A stretch of DNA of 64,000 nt, from the NCBI GenBank assembly GCA_036382775.1, contig DASVHD010000037.1, forward strand, positions 1 to 64,000, in the 5' to 3' direction. Source of the DNA: a bacterium (GTDB taxonomy: Bacteria; Hydrothermota; Tepidihabitantia; SM23-42; JAOAFX01). Within the stretch, counting starts at the first letter, position 1. The number at the start of each line of letters is the position of its first letter. The notes below the pieces were generated by a model. It saw only the letters and a list, made by a program, of their open reading frames with translations. It ran no database searches and was not told the DNA's origin. Below are positions 16,223 to 26,131 of this stretch, one piece after another. The position numbers and the translations under genes are program-made.

Positions 16223-17899
16223 ATGGCCGAACTGCTCGATGCCCAGACCAAGCAAGACCTGACCGCCCTGCTGGAGCAGCTGCCAAGGCCGGTCAATATT
16301 ATTTTCTTTACCAAGGAAAAAGACTGCCCCCATTGCCAGGAACAGCAGCAGGTACTCTCGGAAATAACCGCGCTGTCAAGCAAGATCACGCTCACGGTCT
16401 ACGACATGGCCAAGGACAGCATCACCGCTGCCAAGTACGGCATCGCGAGAACGCCCGCCACCGTGATCATCAGCACCAAGGATCACGGCATCAGGCTCTA
16501 CGGCGTGACCGCCGGCTATGAGTTCTCGTCGCTCGTGGAAACCATCATCATGGTAAGTACCGATACTTCGGGCCTGTCGCCGGAGATCGAATCCATAATC
16601 AGGACCATTGACCAGCCCGTGCACCTCGAGGTCATGGTCACCTTGACCTGTCCTTATTGCCCGCGCGCGGTCCACGCCGCTTTCCAACTGGCAATGGTCA
16701 GCGACCAGATAAGCGCCGACGCGGTGGACTCCGGTGAATTCCCCGAAGTGGCGCAGCGCTACGATGTCTCGGGAGTGCCCAAAACGATCATTAACGAAAA
16801 ATTCTCGTTCACCGGCGCGATACCGGTCGAATCGGTCTATCTTGAGATCCTCAAAAATCTGAAACCAGACGAATATAAAAAAGTAAGGGCTTCGATCCAG
16901 GAAGCCCAGGGACACCGCCACGTCCGCCCCGCCGATCCCAAACACACTTATGATATGATCATTGTCGGCGGCGGTCCGGCCGCCTTGTCCGCGGCGGTCT
17001 ATGCGGCAAGAAAAGAACTCGATGTTCTTCTTGTGGCCGACGAACTGGGCGGGCAGATCATCAATACCGCGGTGATCGAGAATTATCTGGGTCTGCCCGG
17101 CATCAGCGGCAAAGAGCTGGCCGAGCAATTCCAGTTCCACGCCGAGCAGTTCCCCATTGCCGAAAAGATCGGTTCACCGGCATCAAAGGTATCGGAAATA
17201 GACGGCATATTCACGGTCAACACGGCGGACGAACAGAGTTTCACCGGCCACACGGTCATATACTGCGCGGGCAAGGAATACCAGAAACTCGGGATTCCGG
17301 GTGAAAACCAATTTGTCGGTCACGGCATTGCTTTCTGCGCGACCTGCGACGCGCCCCTGTACAAGGGGAAAAAGGTCGCGGTGATCGGCGGGGGCAATTC
17401 CGCGCTCACTGCGGCGCGGGATCTTATGATGTACGCCAGCGAGGTTCACCTCGTGCACCGCCGCGATTCATTCAAGGCAGACCCAACCCTGGTAGACGAA
17501 ATAAAAGCATTGAAAAAAGTAATCATCCATTATGAAACCGAGGTGAAGGAGTTCCTCGGCGATGAGAAACTTAAAGGCATGAGGATCTCGACCGCCGGTG
17601 GTGCAAAACCTGAGGATATCGAGGTGAACGGCGTTTTCCTGGAGATCGGGCTGAGCCCGAACACGGCACCGGTGCAGGATCTCGTGCCCTTGAACGCCAA
17701 CCGTGAGATCCCTGTTAACCGCGATAATTCGACCGCGCGGGCGGGATTTTTTGGTGCCGGTGACGCCACCGACGTGGTGGAAAAGCAGATCGTTATCGCC
17801 GCGGCCGAAGGCGCGAAAGCCGCGCTCGCCGCGTACAAATTTCTGGTTGGCAAAAAAGTCTTGAAAAACCTTTCGGCAGCGGATTCATGGACCCAATGA
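16223..17899 (+). CDS. PDO/glutaredoxin-thioredoxin reductase fusion (AhpF-like)
   Basis: 558 residues: two tandem thioredoxin folds (1-115 and 120-225), then an FAD/NADPH thioredoxin-reductase unit (about 240-545). Both folds keep a CxxC (Cys35/Cys38 in CPHC; Cys142/Cys145 in CPYC), as in archaeal-type protein disulfide oxidoreductases; classical AhpF keeps only the second. The reductase has the FAD motif GGGPAA, redox pair Cys372/Cys375 (CATC), NADPH motif GGGNSA and GAGDATDV. It passes electrons from NAD(P)H to disulfides or peroxiredoxins. No ahpC adjoins it. Its 3' end overlaps the next gene by 13 bases. Confidence 0.9.
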   Translation: MAELLDAQTKQDLTALLEQLPRPVNIIFFTKEKDCPHCQEQQQVLSEITALSSKITLTVYDMAKDSITAAKYGIARTPATVIISTKDHGIRLYGVTAGYEFSSLVETIIMVSTDTSGLSPEIESIIRTIDQPVHLEVMVTLTCPYCPRAVHAAFQLAMVSDQISADAVDSGEFPEVAQRYDVSGVPKTIINEKFSFTGAIPVESVYLEILKNLKPDEYKKVRASIQEAQGHRHVRPADPKHTYDMIIVGGGPAALSAAVYAARKELDVLLVADELGGQIINTAVIENYLGLPGISGKELAEQFQFHAEQFPIAEKIGSPASKVSEIDGIFTVNTADEQSFTGHTVIYCAGKEYQKLGIPGENQFVGHGIAFCATCDAPLYKGKKVAVIGGGNSALTAARDLMMYASEVHLVHRRDSFKADPTLVDEIKALKKVIIHYETEVKEFLGDEKLKGMRISTAGGAKPEDIEVNGVFLEIGLSPNTAPVQDLVPLNANREIPVNRDNSTARAGFFGAGDATDVVEKQIVIAAAEGAKAALAAYKFLVGKKVLKNLSAADSWTQ

Positions 17900-19752
17900 T
17901 CTTATGCTGGGCGCTGCTATTTGCGGTCACGGGAGGATCTCCTGATCAAGGCGCGGACATGAACGATCCCTATCAGATCCTGGAAAAGCATTTTGAAGCG
18001 ACCGGCGGGCTGAAAAAGATCCAGGGGATAAAGACGGTTTATAAAGAAGCCAAACTTGTGATCGCGGGCACCGACCTCAAGGGAACCGTAAAACAGTGGG
18101 AGCGCCTGCCCCGGATGTGGCGGCAGGAGGTGGACCTGGGCGTGATCAGAACTTACGCCGGTGACAATGGCGAGATCCGGTGGTCGGTCGATCCAAACGG
18201 CAAGATCCAGATCCACCGCGACAAAAGCACGCTGGAGGACCGCGAACTAAAAAGGCTGATGAGTCTCCTTGAGTACCGGGATCCTCAGTCGCAGCATTTC
18301 AAACTCACCTTTGACGGCGTCAGCAAGGTCATGGACGAGGATTGCTACGCGGTCACGATAGCAAATACCGTAAGCGGCACGACCCAGATCAACTATTACA
18401 GTACGGCTACGTTTTACCTGATAAAAATGGTCGTCAAGAGACCGAATTCTCAAGAAACCACATTTTTTTTCGACTTCCGGACCATTGAAGGAGAAGGGCT
18501 GATTTTGCCATTCAAAGAGGTGACCGAGACCGCCCCGGCCGGCGAGAAGCAGATCATGGAATATTCGACTTACGATAACAACAAACCGCTCGAAGGCATC
18601 TCTTTTGATCCGCCGGCGCAGGACGTGAAAGATTACCGCTTTACCAGCGGCAGCAGCGCCCCGGATATACCTTTCCAGCTCATCGAGAATCACGTTTACC
18701 TGCCGATCACGATCAACAACAAAGAACAGTTGTGGGTGCTGGATTGCGGCGCGGCGGTAACGGTCGTCGATTCCGGTTACGCGGCGGGACTGGGGTTTTC
18801 TTTTGAGGGGCCGATCAAGGGACAGGGCGCGTCCGGAACGGTCGATCTTTATTACGTAACCCTGCCGGCGTACGCGATGAACGGCATCGAGTTTAACGCG
18901 CAAAAAGTGCTCTCCATGAACATCCGGGATATTTTCAAGCCGATCCTCGGTCTGGAGATCGCCGGCATCCTTGGTTACGACTTCCTTTCCCGTTTTGTGA
19001 CCAGGATCGACTACGCCCGCGAAAAAATTTCATTGTACGATCCCGGAGTATTTGATTACGCAGGTTCCGGTAAGGTCATCGACTCGCCTCTGCAGGACAG
19101 GATGTTCAGCCTGCCCATGACCGTGGACAGCATTTACACCGGACAATGGAGGCTCGATATCGGCTCGGCCAGCATCGATTTCCAGTACCCTTTTGCCCGC
19201 GACCATGGTCTCCTTAACCGGACCGGAATTGACCTCGTCGCGATCGGCGCCGGCGGCAGCCAGACGATCCGCGTTTCGAAGTTTTCAACCGTCGAGATCG
19301 GAGGTTATACTTTCCTCAACCCGCTGATCGGGATCCCGCAGGAAGAAGGCGTCGGCGCGTTCAGCCACTCCACGGTCATCGGTAATGTCGGCAATATCCT
19401 GCTGAGGAATTTCGCGCTGTATCTTGATTACGCTCAGCAAAGGCTTATCCTTGAACCGGGCGAAGATCTTGGAAAAACTTTCCCCGAGGATAAAAGCGGG
19501 CTGCATATTCAGTACGATCCGGACGACCAGATCATGGTCGCCTATATCACGCCCGGCACTCCGGCGGCTGACGCCGGGTTCCAGAAGGGCGATATTATTA
19601 CCAAGATAACCGGGAAGGGTGTTGCCGAGTATGGAACGATCCTTGACTTGAGAAAATTATTCAAGGAAAAGGCTGGCCTGCATTACCAATTCGTAATACT
19701 CAGGGGCAGTGAAACCCGGGAACTGGAACTAACGCTCCGCGATCTGTTTTAA
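17887..19752 (+). CDS. Exported retropepsin-like aspartyl protease with PDZ domain
   Basis: 621 residues. Short N-terminal hydrophobic segment (MDPMILCWALLFAVTGGS), an outer-membrane-lipoprotein-carrier-like beta region (about 25-245), then two pepsin/retropepsin lobes with Asp286 in LDCGAAVTVVD and Asp424 in LDIGSASIDF, and a C-terminal PDZ (about 540-621, ITPGTPAADAGFQKGDIITKI). The first Asp motif is D-C-G-A and the second D-I-G-S instead of the usual D-T/S-G, so activity is plausible but not certain. It overlaps the redox gene by 13 bases, implying translational coupling. Confidence 0.8.
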   Translation: MDPMILCWALLFAVTGGSPDQGADMNDPYQILEKHFEATGGLKKIQGIKTVYKEAKLVIAGTDLKGTVKQWERLPRMWRQEVDLGVIRTYAGDNGEIRWSVDPNGKIQIHRDKSTLEDRELKRLMSLLEYRDPQSQHFKLTFDGVSKVMDEDCYAVTIANTVSGTTQINYYSTATFYLIKMVVKRPNSQETTFFFDFRTIEGEGLILPFKEVTETAPAGEKQIMEYSTYDNNKPLEGISFDPPAQDVKDYRFTSGSSAPDIPFQLIENHVYLPITINNKEQLWVLDCGAAVTVVDSGYAAGLGFSFEGPIKGQGASGTVDLYYVTLPAYAMNGIEFNAQKVLSMNIRDIFKPILGLEIAGILGYDFLSRFVTRIDYAREKISLYDPGVFDYAGSGKVIDSPLQDRMFSLPMTVDSIYTGQWRLDIGSASIDFQYPFARDHGLLNRTGIDLVAIGAGGSQTIRVSKFSTVEIGGYTFLNPLIGIPQEEGVGAFSHSTVIGNVGNILLRNFALYLDYAQQRLILEPGEDLGKTFPEDKSGLHIQYDPDDQIMVAYITPGTPAADAGFQKGDIITKITGKGVAEYGTILDLRKLFKEKAGLHYQFVILRGSETRELELTLRDLF

Positions 19753-20074
19753 TCCTTGAAATAGATTATTTTCCCCGTCCTGGGGTACCCGGAATACCAC
19801 GCTGGGTCCTCTCCATTTTTTTGTATCATTTTTCGACAACACCATCAAACGCCATATAATCAGTATGCAGATCGTCAACTAACAAATAATGCCTATTGAG
19901 GTTGTCAAAAGGCAGTGGTCGAGTTTATTGAAAATACTCGAAGGGGACTCGACTATTCTGGAGACACGCAGACCAGGGTCTGCCACTACAAAACATGCAA
20001 AATACCAACAAATTATTGAAAAAAATTCGAAACTGCCGATGGTAATAGTGGAGAGAACTCAGGTCAATACGGTA
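19753..20074. other. Non-coding interval
   Basis: No supportable gene. A 70-codon frame at 19889..20101 has no SD and runs through the promoter of the next gene. CCCC-GTCCT-GGGG at about 19782..19794 is a weak hairpin just after the protease stop. Confidence 0.5.
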
Positions 20075-20102
20075 TTGACAATTTTTGATTTTTATCTATA
20101 AT
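20075..20102 (+). promoter_or_regulatory. Sigma70-type promoter for FG-GAP gene
   Basis: TTGACA (20075..20080), 16-bp spacer, TATAAT (20097..20102); both boxes perfect. The leader is about 75 nt. Confidence 0.78.
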
Positions 20103-20183
20103 ATTGACATAAATTTTGTTACGGTGACTAAGGGTAACATATAAAGTAATGAAAAAAAATATATAAAATCAAAAGGAGGTTCA

Positions 20184-21422
20184 ATGATACGATTCTGTTT
20201 GTTTATTCTCATGGCTGCTTTAGCAGCCCTGCACGCGGTAACGCCGCTATTCGATGCTCCCATTGCTATCCAGGCCGGCGGTTCGCCGATCAATGTCGGC
20301 TATGGCGGGAACGCATCGCCGTTCATGATCGACTGGGACAGTGATGGCAAGCAGGACCTACTGCTGGGCCAGTTCGATGCCGGGAAGATCCGCTTCTATG
20401 CTAATACCGGGACCAACTACAATCCGGCATTCGGTAGTTTCAGCTATCTGCAGGCTGATGGGGTCGATATATCGCTGAGCTGCGGCTGATGCCAGGGCGC
20501 TACGGTCGCAGTTTGCGACTGGAACCAGGACGGCTATAAAGACCTTATCACCGGAGAGCGTTTAGGTTACTTCCGGTATTTTCGGCGGCTTGCTGCCGGC
20601 ACTCTCACTTTTGTTGGATATATCCAGACCGACGGCGTCAACATAACGACTGCGAATAATTCCTGGCCGTGCGTCTGTGATTACAATGCCGACGGTAAGA
20701 AAGACCTGCTCATTGGACAGGAGGGCATCGGTTCGCCATGCAATGTCTTTGTCTACCTTAACGTCGGGACCAATGCGGCACCGGTCTTTACGGATTCAAC
20801 ACCGGTCCTGTTCAACGGCAGCCCGACCACCTATTACCGCACCATACCCGTTTTGCTGGACCTGGATCTTGATGGCAAAAAAGACATGATCCTGGGCGGC
20901 TGGTACAGCGACGTCCGTTTCTACGCGAACGTCGGCACGAACGCCAATCCGGTCTTCACGAATTACATCTATCTGGTCAACCCCGATTCCTCCGCTTACC
21001 TCAACGGCAATCCGCCGCGCCTTAATTTTACGGACTGGGATGGTGACGGTGACCTCGACATGCTTACCTGCGATTATTACGGGTCGGTCTTTCTGCGCCG
21101 CAATATTTCAGGCGTCAATGTTGAAGAACTCTCAGGCCGGTCGGCCGCACAGGACCGATTCTCCGTCACGCCCAATTTGATCACAAACCGGGCGTTGATC
21201 AAGGTCAATATCGAAAGCCCCGCGTTCGTGCGTCTTGATCTCTACGCTCCTGACGGCAGGAAGGTCGCCTCGCTCCTGAACCGCCATGCGGATGCGGGCG
21301 AATTGCGGTTTACACTGGATCTGAATTCCTTTGAACGGCAGGTACTGAGCAGCGGTGCTTATTTTGTGGTGCTTAAGACGGATAACCGTATTATTACGAG
21401 TAAAGTACAAATCTTGCGCTGA
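20184..21422 (+). CDS. Secreted FG-GAP/VCBS protein with in-frame UGA (putative selenoprotein)
   Basis: 412 codons in one frame, with a single UGA at 20487..20489 (codon 102). Signal peptide MIRFCLFILMAALAALHA. Five FG-GAP/VCBS-type motifs (DWDSDGKQD, DWNQDGYKD, DYNADGKKD, DLDLDGKKD, DWDGDGDLD) run evenly across the UGA, and a T9SS-like C-terminal domain (GAYFVVL...SKVQILR) ends it. The UGA context is SLSCG-UGA-CQGA. A hairpin with an AGUUU apex follows 13 bases later. Strong AAGGAGG before the ATG. Alternatives are a nonsense mutation (for example TGG to TGA) or readthrough. The gene ends in an ordinary UGA. Confidence 0.7.
20503..20521 (+). promoter_or_regulatory. SECIS-like stem-loop after UGA codon 102
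   Basis: CGGTCGCA-GTT-TGCGACTG: 8-bp stem (one G-U), 13 bases after the in-frame UGA. The apical G is 21 bases from UGA, as in bacterial SECIS elements. Confidence 0.5.
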
Positions 21423-21446
21423 TATCCGATAAAAACGCGATAACCT

Positions 21447-22148
21447 TCACGTAAAACAACCAACCAGTAAAAACTGGACCCAGCCGTTGGCAAGGGTCCA
21501 GGCGCTCATCGGGCCGATGGAATTGCCGGTGTATCGATAGATCAAACCATAGCCGCATGAAAAAAGCGCGACCTGCACGGCGTTCGATACATTTCCGGTC
21601 GTGACGATATGGAAAAGACCGAAAAATACCGGGACCAAGATCGCGCCGGCCAAGAACGTGTTCGGCGATCGCTTACCGGTCATGACCGATACTAAAATAT
21701 CCACATTGACCATAAGATAGACGACAAAAAACGCCTCAAGCGGGCCATAGGCGAAAATACCGAGCAACGCATAATACAGATTCAATGGAAAAGCGAGATC
21801 AAAACTGCGATAAACCAGGACCACGCCGGTATGGCTGAGCAGGGGACTGATAAGGCGGTAAATCAGGGCGAGCGATAATCCAAGAGTCAAACTCCTGATG
21901 ATCCCCTTTTTGCCAACGCCGTACATGCTCAGGTTCTCCCTGAAAAATATTACCAGGATCAGCGGTGCCAGACCGACAAACATAAATTCAAAATACGAGG
22001 TGTAATGCGGTCCCCTGGCCAGAATGGCCGTGACCAGCGGTTTAAAGATCGCGCCCGTGGTAAGGAGAAGCAGGAATAGCGCGAAGACAACCGTTACTCC
22101 GATCTTGCCCAGCGTGCGCTGGATCACTGCATCGCTTGACATATCCAT
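21447..22148 (-). CDS. CPBP-like multi-pass membrane protein
   Basis: 233 residues with about six membrane segments. The region GPLEAFFVVYL, followed by FFGLFHIV and a late Asn-containing helix, resembles the three motifs of CPBP/CAAX-type intramembrane proteins. Motif 1 has a single Glu without the usual EExxxR, and motif 3 lacks the His, so proteolytic activity is doubtful. A TATAAT lies immediately upstream; the second ATG (residue 3) may be the real, near-leaderless start. Convergent with the FG-GAP gene. Confidence 0.6.
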   Translation of the reverse strand: MDMSSDAVIQRTLGKIGVTVVFALFLLLLTTGAIFKPLVTAILARGPHYTSYFEFMFVGLAPLILVIFFRENLSMYGVGKKGIIRSLTLGLSLALIYRLISPLLSHTGVVLVYRSFDLAFPLNLYYALLGIFAYGPLEAFFVVYLMVNVDILVSVMTGKRSPNTFLAGAILVPVFFGLFHIVTTGNVSNAVQVALFSCGYGLIYRYTGNSIGPMSAWTLANGWVQFLLVGCFT

Positions 22149-22171
22149 ATTATATCGTTAGTTGTGGGTTT

Positions 22172-22209
22172 AAAAAAGCCTCTCCCCCTTCTTATCGAAG
22201 GGGGAGAGG
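22172..22209 (-). terminator. Intrinsic terminator of large C25 gene
   Basis: Minus strand CCTCTCCCCCTT and AAGGGGGAGAGG form a 12-bp perfect stem with a 7-nt loop, then CTTTTTTA. It lies 42 bases after the stop. Confidence 0.88.
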
Positions 22210-22250
22210 AACGCCATGGAGAATGATGCTTCGTGATCGCGGTAAGAGTA

Positions 22251-25200
22251 TTACCTGAGAAGGATGGCTTTCTCCGTCTTCTTCTCGCCGTTTACCTCAA
22301 ACCGGACAAAATACACGCCAGCGGGAACTCGACGACCAATGTCATCTGAACCGTCCCAGATGACATCAGTAGGTAGTACGGAGTAGGTAGTAGGTAGCTC
22401 AAAGGATTTTACCAACCTGCCGGAAGCGTCAAAGATCCGGAGGGATGGATTCCCATTTTGCTCCTTACTACTTACCACATACTTAATTACTGTCTTTCCA
22501 AAGAACGGATTCGGCGACAGCGCGAGGCTTGTCACCAGCATGCTGCCGTTCTGCTCAGCCACGCCTACCAGTCCGTTGAGGTTGCCGACTTCCCAATCGA
22601 GAAGCGCAGGATTCGTCGGAGCCTTTGACGACTTGCGGTAGAACGTGCCCTTCAAACGGATATTCCGATAGGTGTTCGTGTCCAACCCGGACAAATTGAC
22701 CGAATCATACGCTGCGTTCTTGAAAAACCCGGTCGAATTGCCCGGCAATGTACCGTTCGGCACTAATTGCCATGCGCTGCCCGTATAGTATTCGACCTGC
22801 AGACCGATCGAATCGCCGGCCGTTGCCTTGTGGAACACCATCCATCCCCACTTGTTCCGGTTGAAGGTCTTTGACAGTTCCTTGTAATCGATGCCCATAC
22901 CTGTCATCGTGCCATAATCGTTGGAAAGCGTGTAAGTCCGCTTGAGGACGACGTTGTCCGCCGCGTTCGCATACCCCCAGTGCGACGACGCGGTGCTGTC
23001 CGAGAAGAACCAGTCGAACTGCATCGAATCGCACGGCAGCTGCGATGTCAGGCTGACCGTTTGGGTGCCGGCTCCGCTGCTGGAATAAACGACAAGATCG
23101 GTCCACGCCGTCCAGGCGCCGCTTCCGGTCTTCTTGCGGAATTTCAAGCGGTACTTCTCGCCGACCTGGTATATCTGGAATCCATAGCCATACTCAACCT
23201 CCAGGTCATCCGTGATGCCTCCCACATACCACTTGGGCGAGAGCAATTCCTCGTTGTTATTGATCACGCCGCTGCCCGCGTCGTCATCCGAATAGTACGC
23301 GTAGTACGTTCCATAACTCGGCGGCGTATATGATCCAAGATCGCTGGTCGTGCCCACTGTCCACATGTATGAATCACCGTTGCCGTTGACCACGCTCCAG
23401 CCCGACGGGATGCCGGCTACATCAAAGAACTGCTCCTGTATGGTATCCACAACGACTGCGCCCGACGGCACCAGGATCACGCTGTCCCCCTGGATCATCG
23501 TCGCGTTATAGGTATTGTAACTGAACTGCGCGGCCGTTGTCTGAAACCATGAACAGGTGTTGGCCGGCAGACTGGTGTCGACCGTGAACGACCGTGCGGT
23601 CGTATAACTTGTCCAATATCCGGAACCGCTGGGGTCGGAGCATTTCACTTTCCACCAGTAGGTCGTGCCGTTGGTCAAATCGGAAGGGAATGAGAAATTT
23701 ACAACGGCGCCGCTTGCGTAGTTGGCTGTGAGCGAGCTTTCCGGACTGGCGAAAGTCGGGTCGGTATCCCATTTTACGCAGTACCGGATCTGCTCGCCCT
23801 GCGGATCAGTGGAATAGAATGTCAGCACTGGGTTCAGCGCGGACAGCCGCGCGAAATCCATCGGTTTGACCACCGTCGGCATTGCGGGCATGCCGGCGTC
23901 GATGACGATGGCATAGCCTTCGTACGGATAGTGGTTCTTTTTCGTGACCGTGACCCACATCGTGTCGAGCGGGACCATCGCCGTGATCGTGATATTCGCT
24001 ACGCCTGAGCCGTTCGTATTGCCGGTCCCGTATAATCCCGCGTCGCTCTTGCCGTCCAGGCATACCAGCGCGCTCGTGACCGGTGTCGTCCCGTCGCTTT
24101 CCTTGACCGTTACCGTAAAGCTGTTCGTTCCCATCGGAACCATGGCATTATATGTGACCTGCATGGTCGCGGGGATATCGGTCCAGAGCGGCATTTCAGG
24201 ATCGCCGAACAGGTTCAGCTCATAGATACACCAGCGGGTCATATCATACTGATTACCAGAATCAGCATAGGGAACCCAGGCGTCCTTGTCCACGGCCAAT
24301 ATCGGTCCGATGTTATACATGCCGGCATTGAATATTTTCGCATAGAACGTAGTGTCCAGGCGTTCGGAAGGACCCGGGACATACTGCGTGGTATACGCGC
24401 CCCATCCATATCTTGCATTCATCATCGAGGCTACGAGACCGCCGCCTTGCCGGTTCACCAGGTGTTCGGCAAAACAATCAAGGCCCGAAGAAACAAGGTC
24501 CCAGCCGCCGGTCATACAGGCAATGCTGATATTAATGCCCACTTTATCGCCATTGATCAATCCATCCGCAGCGGAGGAACTCAAATACGGCGTACTGCCC
24601 ATGTAGATCCCGTTCTCATCCCCATGGCCTTCCCAGGCGCCCATGCCAAAACCAACATTCATTGAATCGACCATGAGCTGAGGCGATAAGGTGCCGTTCC
24701 TCTCATAGAGTTTACCATCAGTCCAGGTCGCAGCTGGCGTCATCCGGGCGATGGAGTCCTGCATGGGACGCTCTTCGTAACTGGACCAAAGGATCGCCGT
24801 GGGTAAAAGCATTTTACGCAGGTATCCAGTCGGCGGATTTTTTTCATATTTGAACACTTTATAGACAAAATTCTGGGCCAGAGCAACCGTGTAGACCGAT
24901 GCCCGGCCTACATAGACATCATGATACATATTGACATTGTCGCTGAGCTCGCCGTAGGTATGATCACCGTCCGCGTCCCAGTTGCCATTCAGGTCCGAAT
25001 AGTACAGATCCGCGGGGAGGTAATCGCCATCCGGACCGCCGGCAGATGTATACCATCCCTTGCGCGTCGGTACCAGGTTCTGACCGGTCGAATTGTAGTC
25101 GCCTGAACCGCCCAGCAGGAAATACATTGATCCCCATGTCGCATAGGCATCGATGATAAAATTCCTGACTTTCTCTGCCAGGTCATAGCCGGTATAGTTG

Positions 25201-26006
25201 CTGTTGATATAGGATACCAGGACGACGGTGGCCGGAATGCCTTTCTTGGTCTTCCAATTGGCCAGGCGCTGCAAAACCGTGTCCACGGGCGGCGCGCTGA
25301 TCACAACGTACTGATAATTCCCCGGCGGCAATGCCCTCGATCCCATGCCAAGCCTGACCTCGGGCGCGAACTTATCAACGGCCCCGGGGTTGGCGACGAT
25401 CGAACGGACTTCCTGTCCGGATACCTGCTGCTGCAGTAAGGTCGGGATCCAGGCATCCACCTGGTGCTCTTTGTAGGTCAAACGATATGTCAGTTTCGTG
25501 ACCAGTGTCAACTTCTGTTTCTTAGGCTGGTACGTCAACGGGTATATTTCCACGTGCGCGATACGGTAGCCGTTCAACGTGCCGGCACCGGTCAGCCTGA
25601 TATTTATTTCGGGATAACTATTTTCTGATCCATAGATAAGTGAATTCGGTTTCGATACCTTGGGGGTAAAAACTTTACCCGGCATTGGCAAGGGCACATC
25701 GTGTTGCGTAGGGAGAATATTGTAAGTGCCCGGAATATCTGCTGCCTCTTCCGAGATCAATTCCACTGATACCGGATTAGCACCGGCCGGAATTACCAGT
25801 GCTTGAACGACCCTTGGCAGCCTGGGCTCGCCAAGCTTGGTACCGCTGGGGTACCCTTTCAGGTCAACGACATCGTAGTTGTCAGCGGCGGTGAAATACA
25901 GATCTCCCGGCGAGAAACTCACGGTCTGAACGATCTCACCCGCCCATAACATGCCGGTGATCACGACTCCCAGCATTACATATTTTATGACACCCGCTTT
26001 TATCAT
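22251..26006 (-). CDS. Secreted C25 (gingipain-type) cysteine peptidase with T9SS-like C-terminal domain
   Basis: 1251 residues. Signal peptide (1-23), propeptide (about 25-225, with the RLPRVV motif typical of C25 prodomains), C25 catalytic domain (about 230-620) with His461 in EGHGDENG and Cys497 in IACMTGGWD, then fibronectin-III/Ig-like repeats (about 625-1150) and a sorting domain (GVYFVRF...TEKAILLR). The catalytic dyad is intact. It is an extracellular or surface endopeptidase. AAGGAGG precedes the ATG. It serves as the reference for its smaller neighbour, in which the equivalent Cys codon is UGA. Confidence 0.92.
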   Translation of the reverse strand: MIKAGVIKYVMLGVVITGMLWAGEIVQTVSFSPGDLYFTAADNYDVVDLKGYPSGTKLGEPRLPRVVQALVIPAGANPVSVELISEEAADIPGTYNILPTQHDVPLPMPGKVFTPKVSKPNSLIYGSENSYPEINIRLTGAGTLNGYRIAHVEIYPLTYQPKKQKLTLVTKLTYRLTYKEHQVDAWIPTLLQQQVSGQEVRSIVANPGAVDKFAPEVRLGMGSRALPPGNYQYVVISAPPVDTVLQRLANWKTKKGIPATVVLVSYINSNYTGYDLAEKVRNFIIDAYATWGSMYFLLGGSGDYNSTGQNLVPTRKGWYTSAGGPDGDYLPADLYYSDLNGNWDADGDHTYGELSDNVNMYHDVYVGRASVYTVALAQNFVYKVFKYEKNPPTGYLRKMLLPTAILWSSYEERPMQDSIARMTPAATWTDGKLYERNGTLSPQLMVDSMNVGFGMGAWEGHGDENGIYMGSTPYLSSSAADGLINGDKVGINISIACMTGGWDLVSSGLDCFAEHLVNRQGGGLVASMMNARYGWGAYTTQYVPGPSERLDTTFYAKIFNAGMYNIGPILAVDKDAWVPYADSGNQYDMTRWCIYELNLFGDPEMPLWTDIPATMQVTYNAMVPMGTNSFTVTVKESDGTTPVTSALVCLDGKSDAGLYGTGNTNGSGVANITITAMVPLDTMWVTVTKKNHYPYEGYAIVIDAGMPAMPTVVKPMDFARLSALNPVLTFYSTDPQGEQIRYCVKWDTDPTFASPESSLTANYASGAVVNFSFPSDLTNGTTYWWKVKCSDPSGSGYWTSYTTARSFTVDTSLPANTCSWFQTTAAQFSYNTYNATMIQGDSVILVPSGAVVVDTIQEQFFDVAGIPSGWSVVNGNGDSYMWTVGTTSDLGSYTPPSYGTYYAYYSDDDAGSGVINNNEELLSPKWYVGGITDDLEVEYGYGFQIYQVGEKYRLKFRKKTGSGAWTAWTDLVVYSSSGAGTQTVSLTSQLPCDSMQFDWFFSDSTASSHWGYANAADNVVLKRTYTLSNDYGTMTGMGIDYKELSKTFNRNKWGWMVFHKATAGDSIGLQVEYYTGSAWQLVPNGTLPGNSTGFFKNAAYDSVNLSGLDTNTYRNIRLKGTFYRKSSKAPTNPALLDWEVGNLNGLVGVAEQNGSMLVTSLALSPNPFFGKTVIKYVVSSKEQNGNPSLRIFDASGRLVKSFELPTTYSVLPTDVIWDGSDDIGRRVPAGVYFVRFEVNGEKKTEKAILLR

Positions 26007-26052
26007 TCCTGCCTCCTTGCATTCATGTTTACCGTTATTTTTTATTAACTAT

Positions 26053-26081
26053 ATTATACTACCGGCATTGTGGATTGTCAA
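26053..26081 (-). promoter_or_regulatory. Sigma70-type promoter for large C25 gene
   Basis: Minus strand TTGACA (26076..26081), 17-bp spacer, TATAAT (26053..26058). One of the few 17-bp spacers in this window. Confidence 0.75.
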
Positions 26082-26131
26082 GTGACATCACAAAACCCGG
26101 CCGGCTGGTCGGCAAGCAGACCGCCCGCGGT

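Noticed and set aside
15465-16521. Several 60-144-codon frames in the repeat-rich gap
   Set aside because: They consist of translated repeats or overlap the start of the redox fusion gene in another frame.
19889-20101. 70-codon frame before the FG-GAP gene
   Set aside because: No SD, no recognisable composition, and it overlaps the TTGACA/TATAAT promoter of the next gene.
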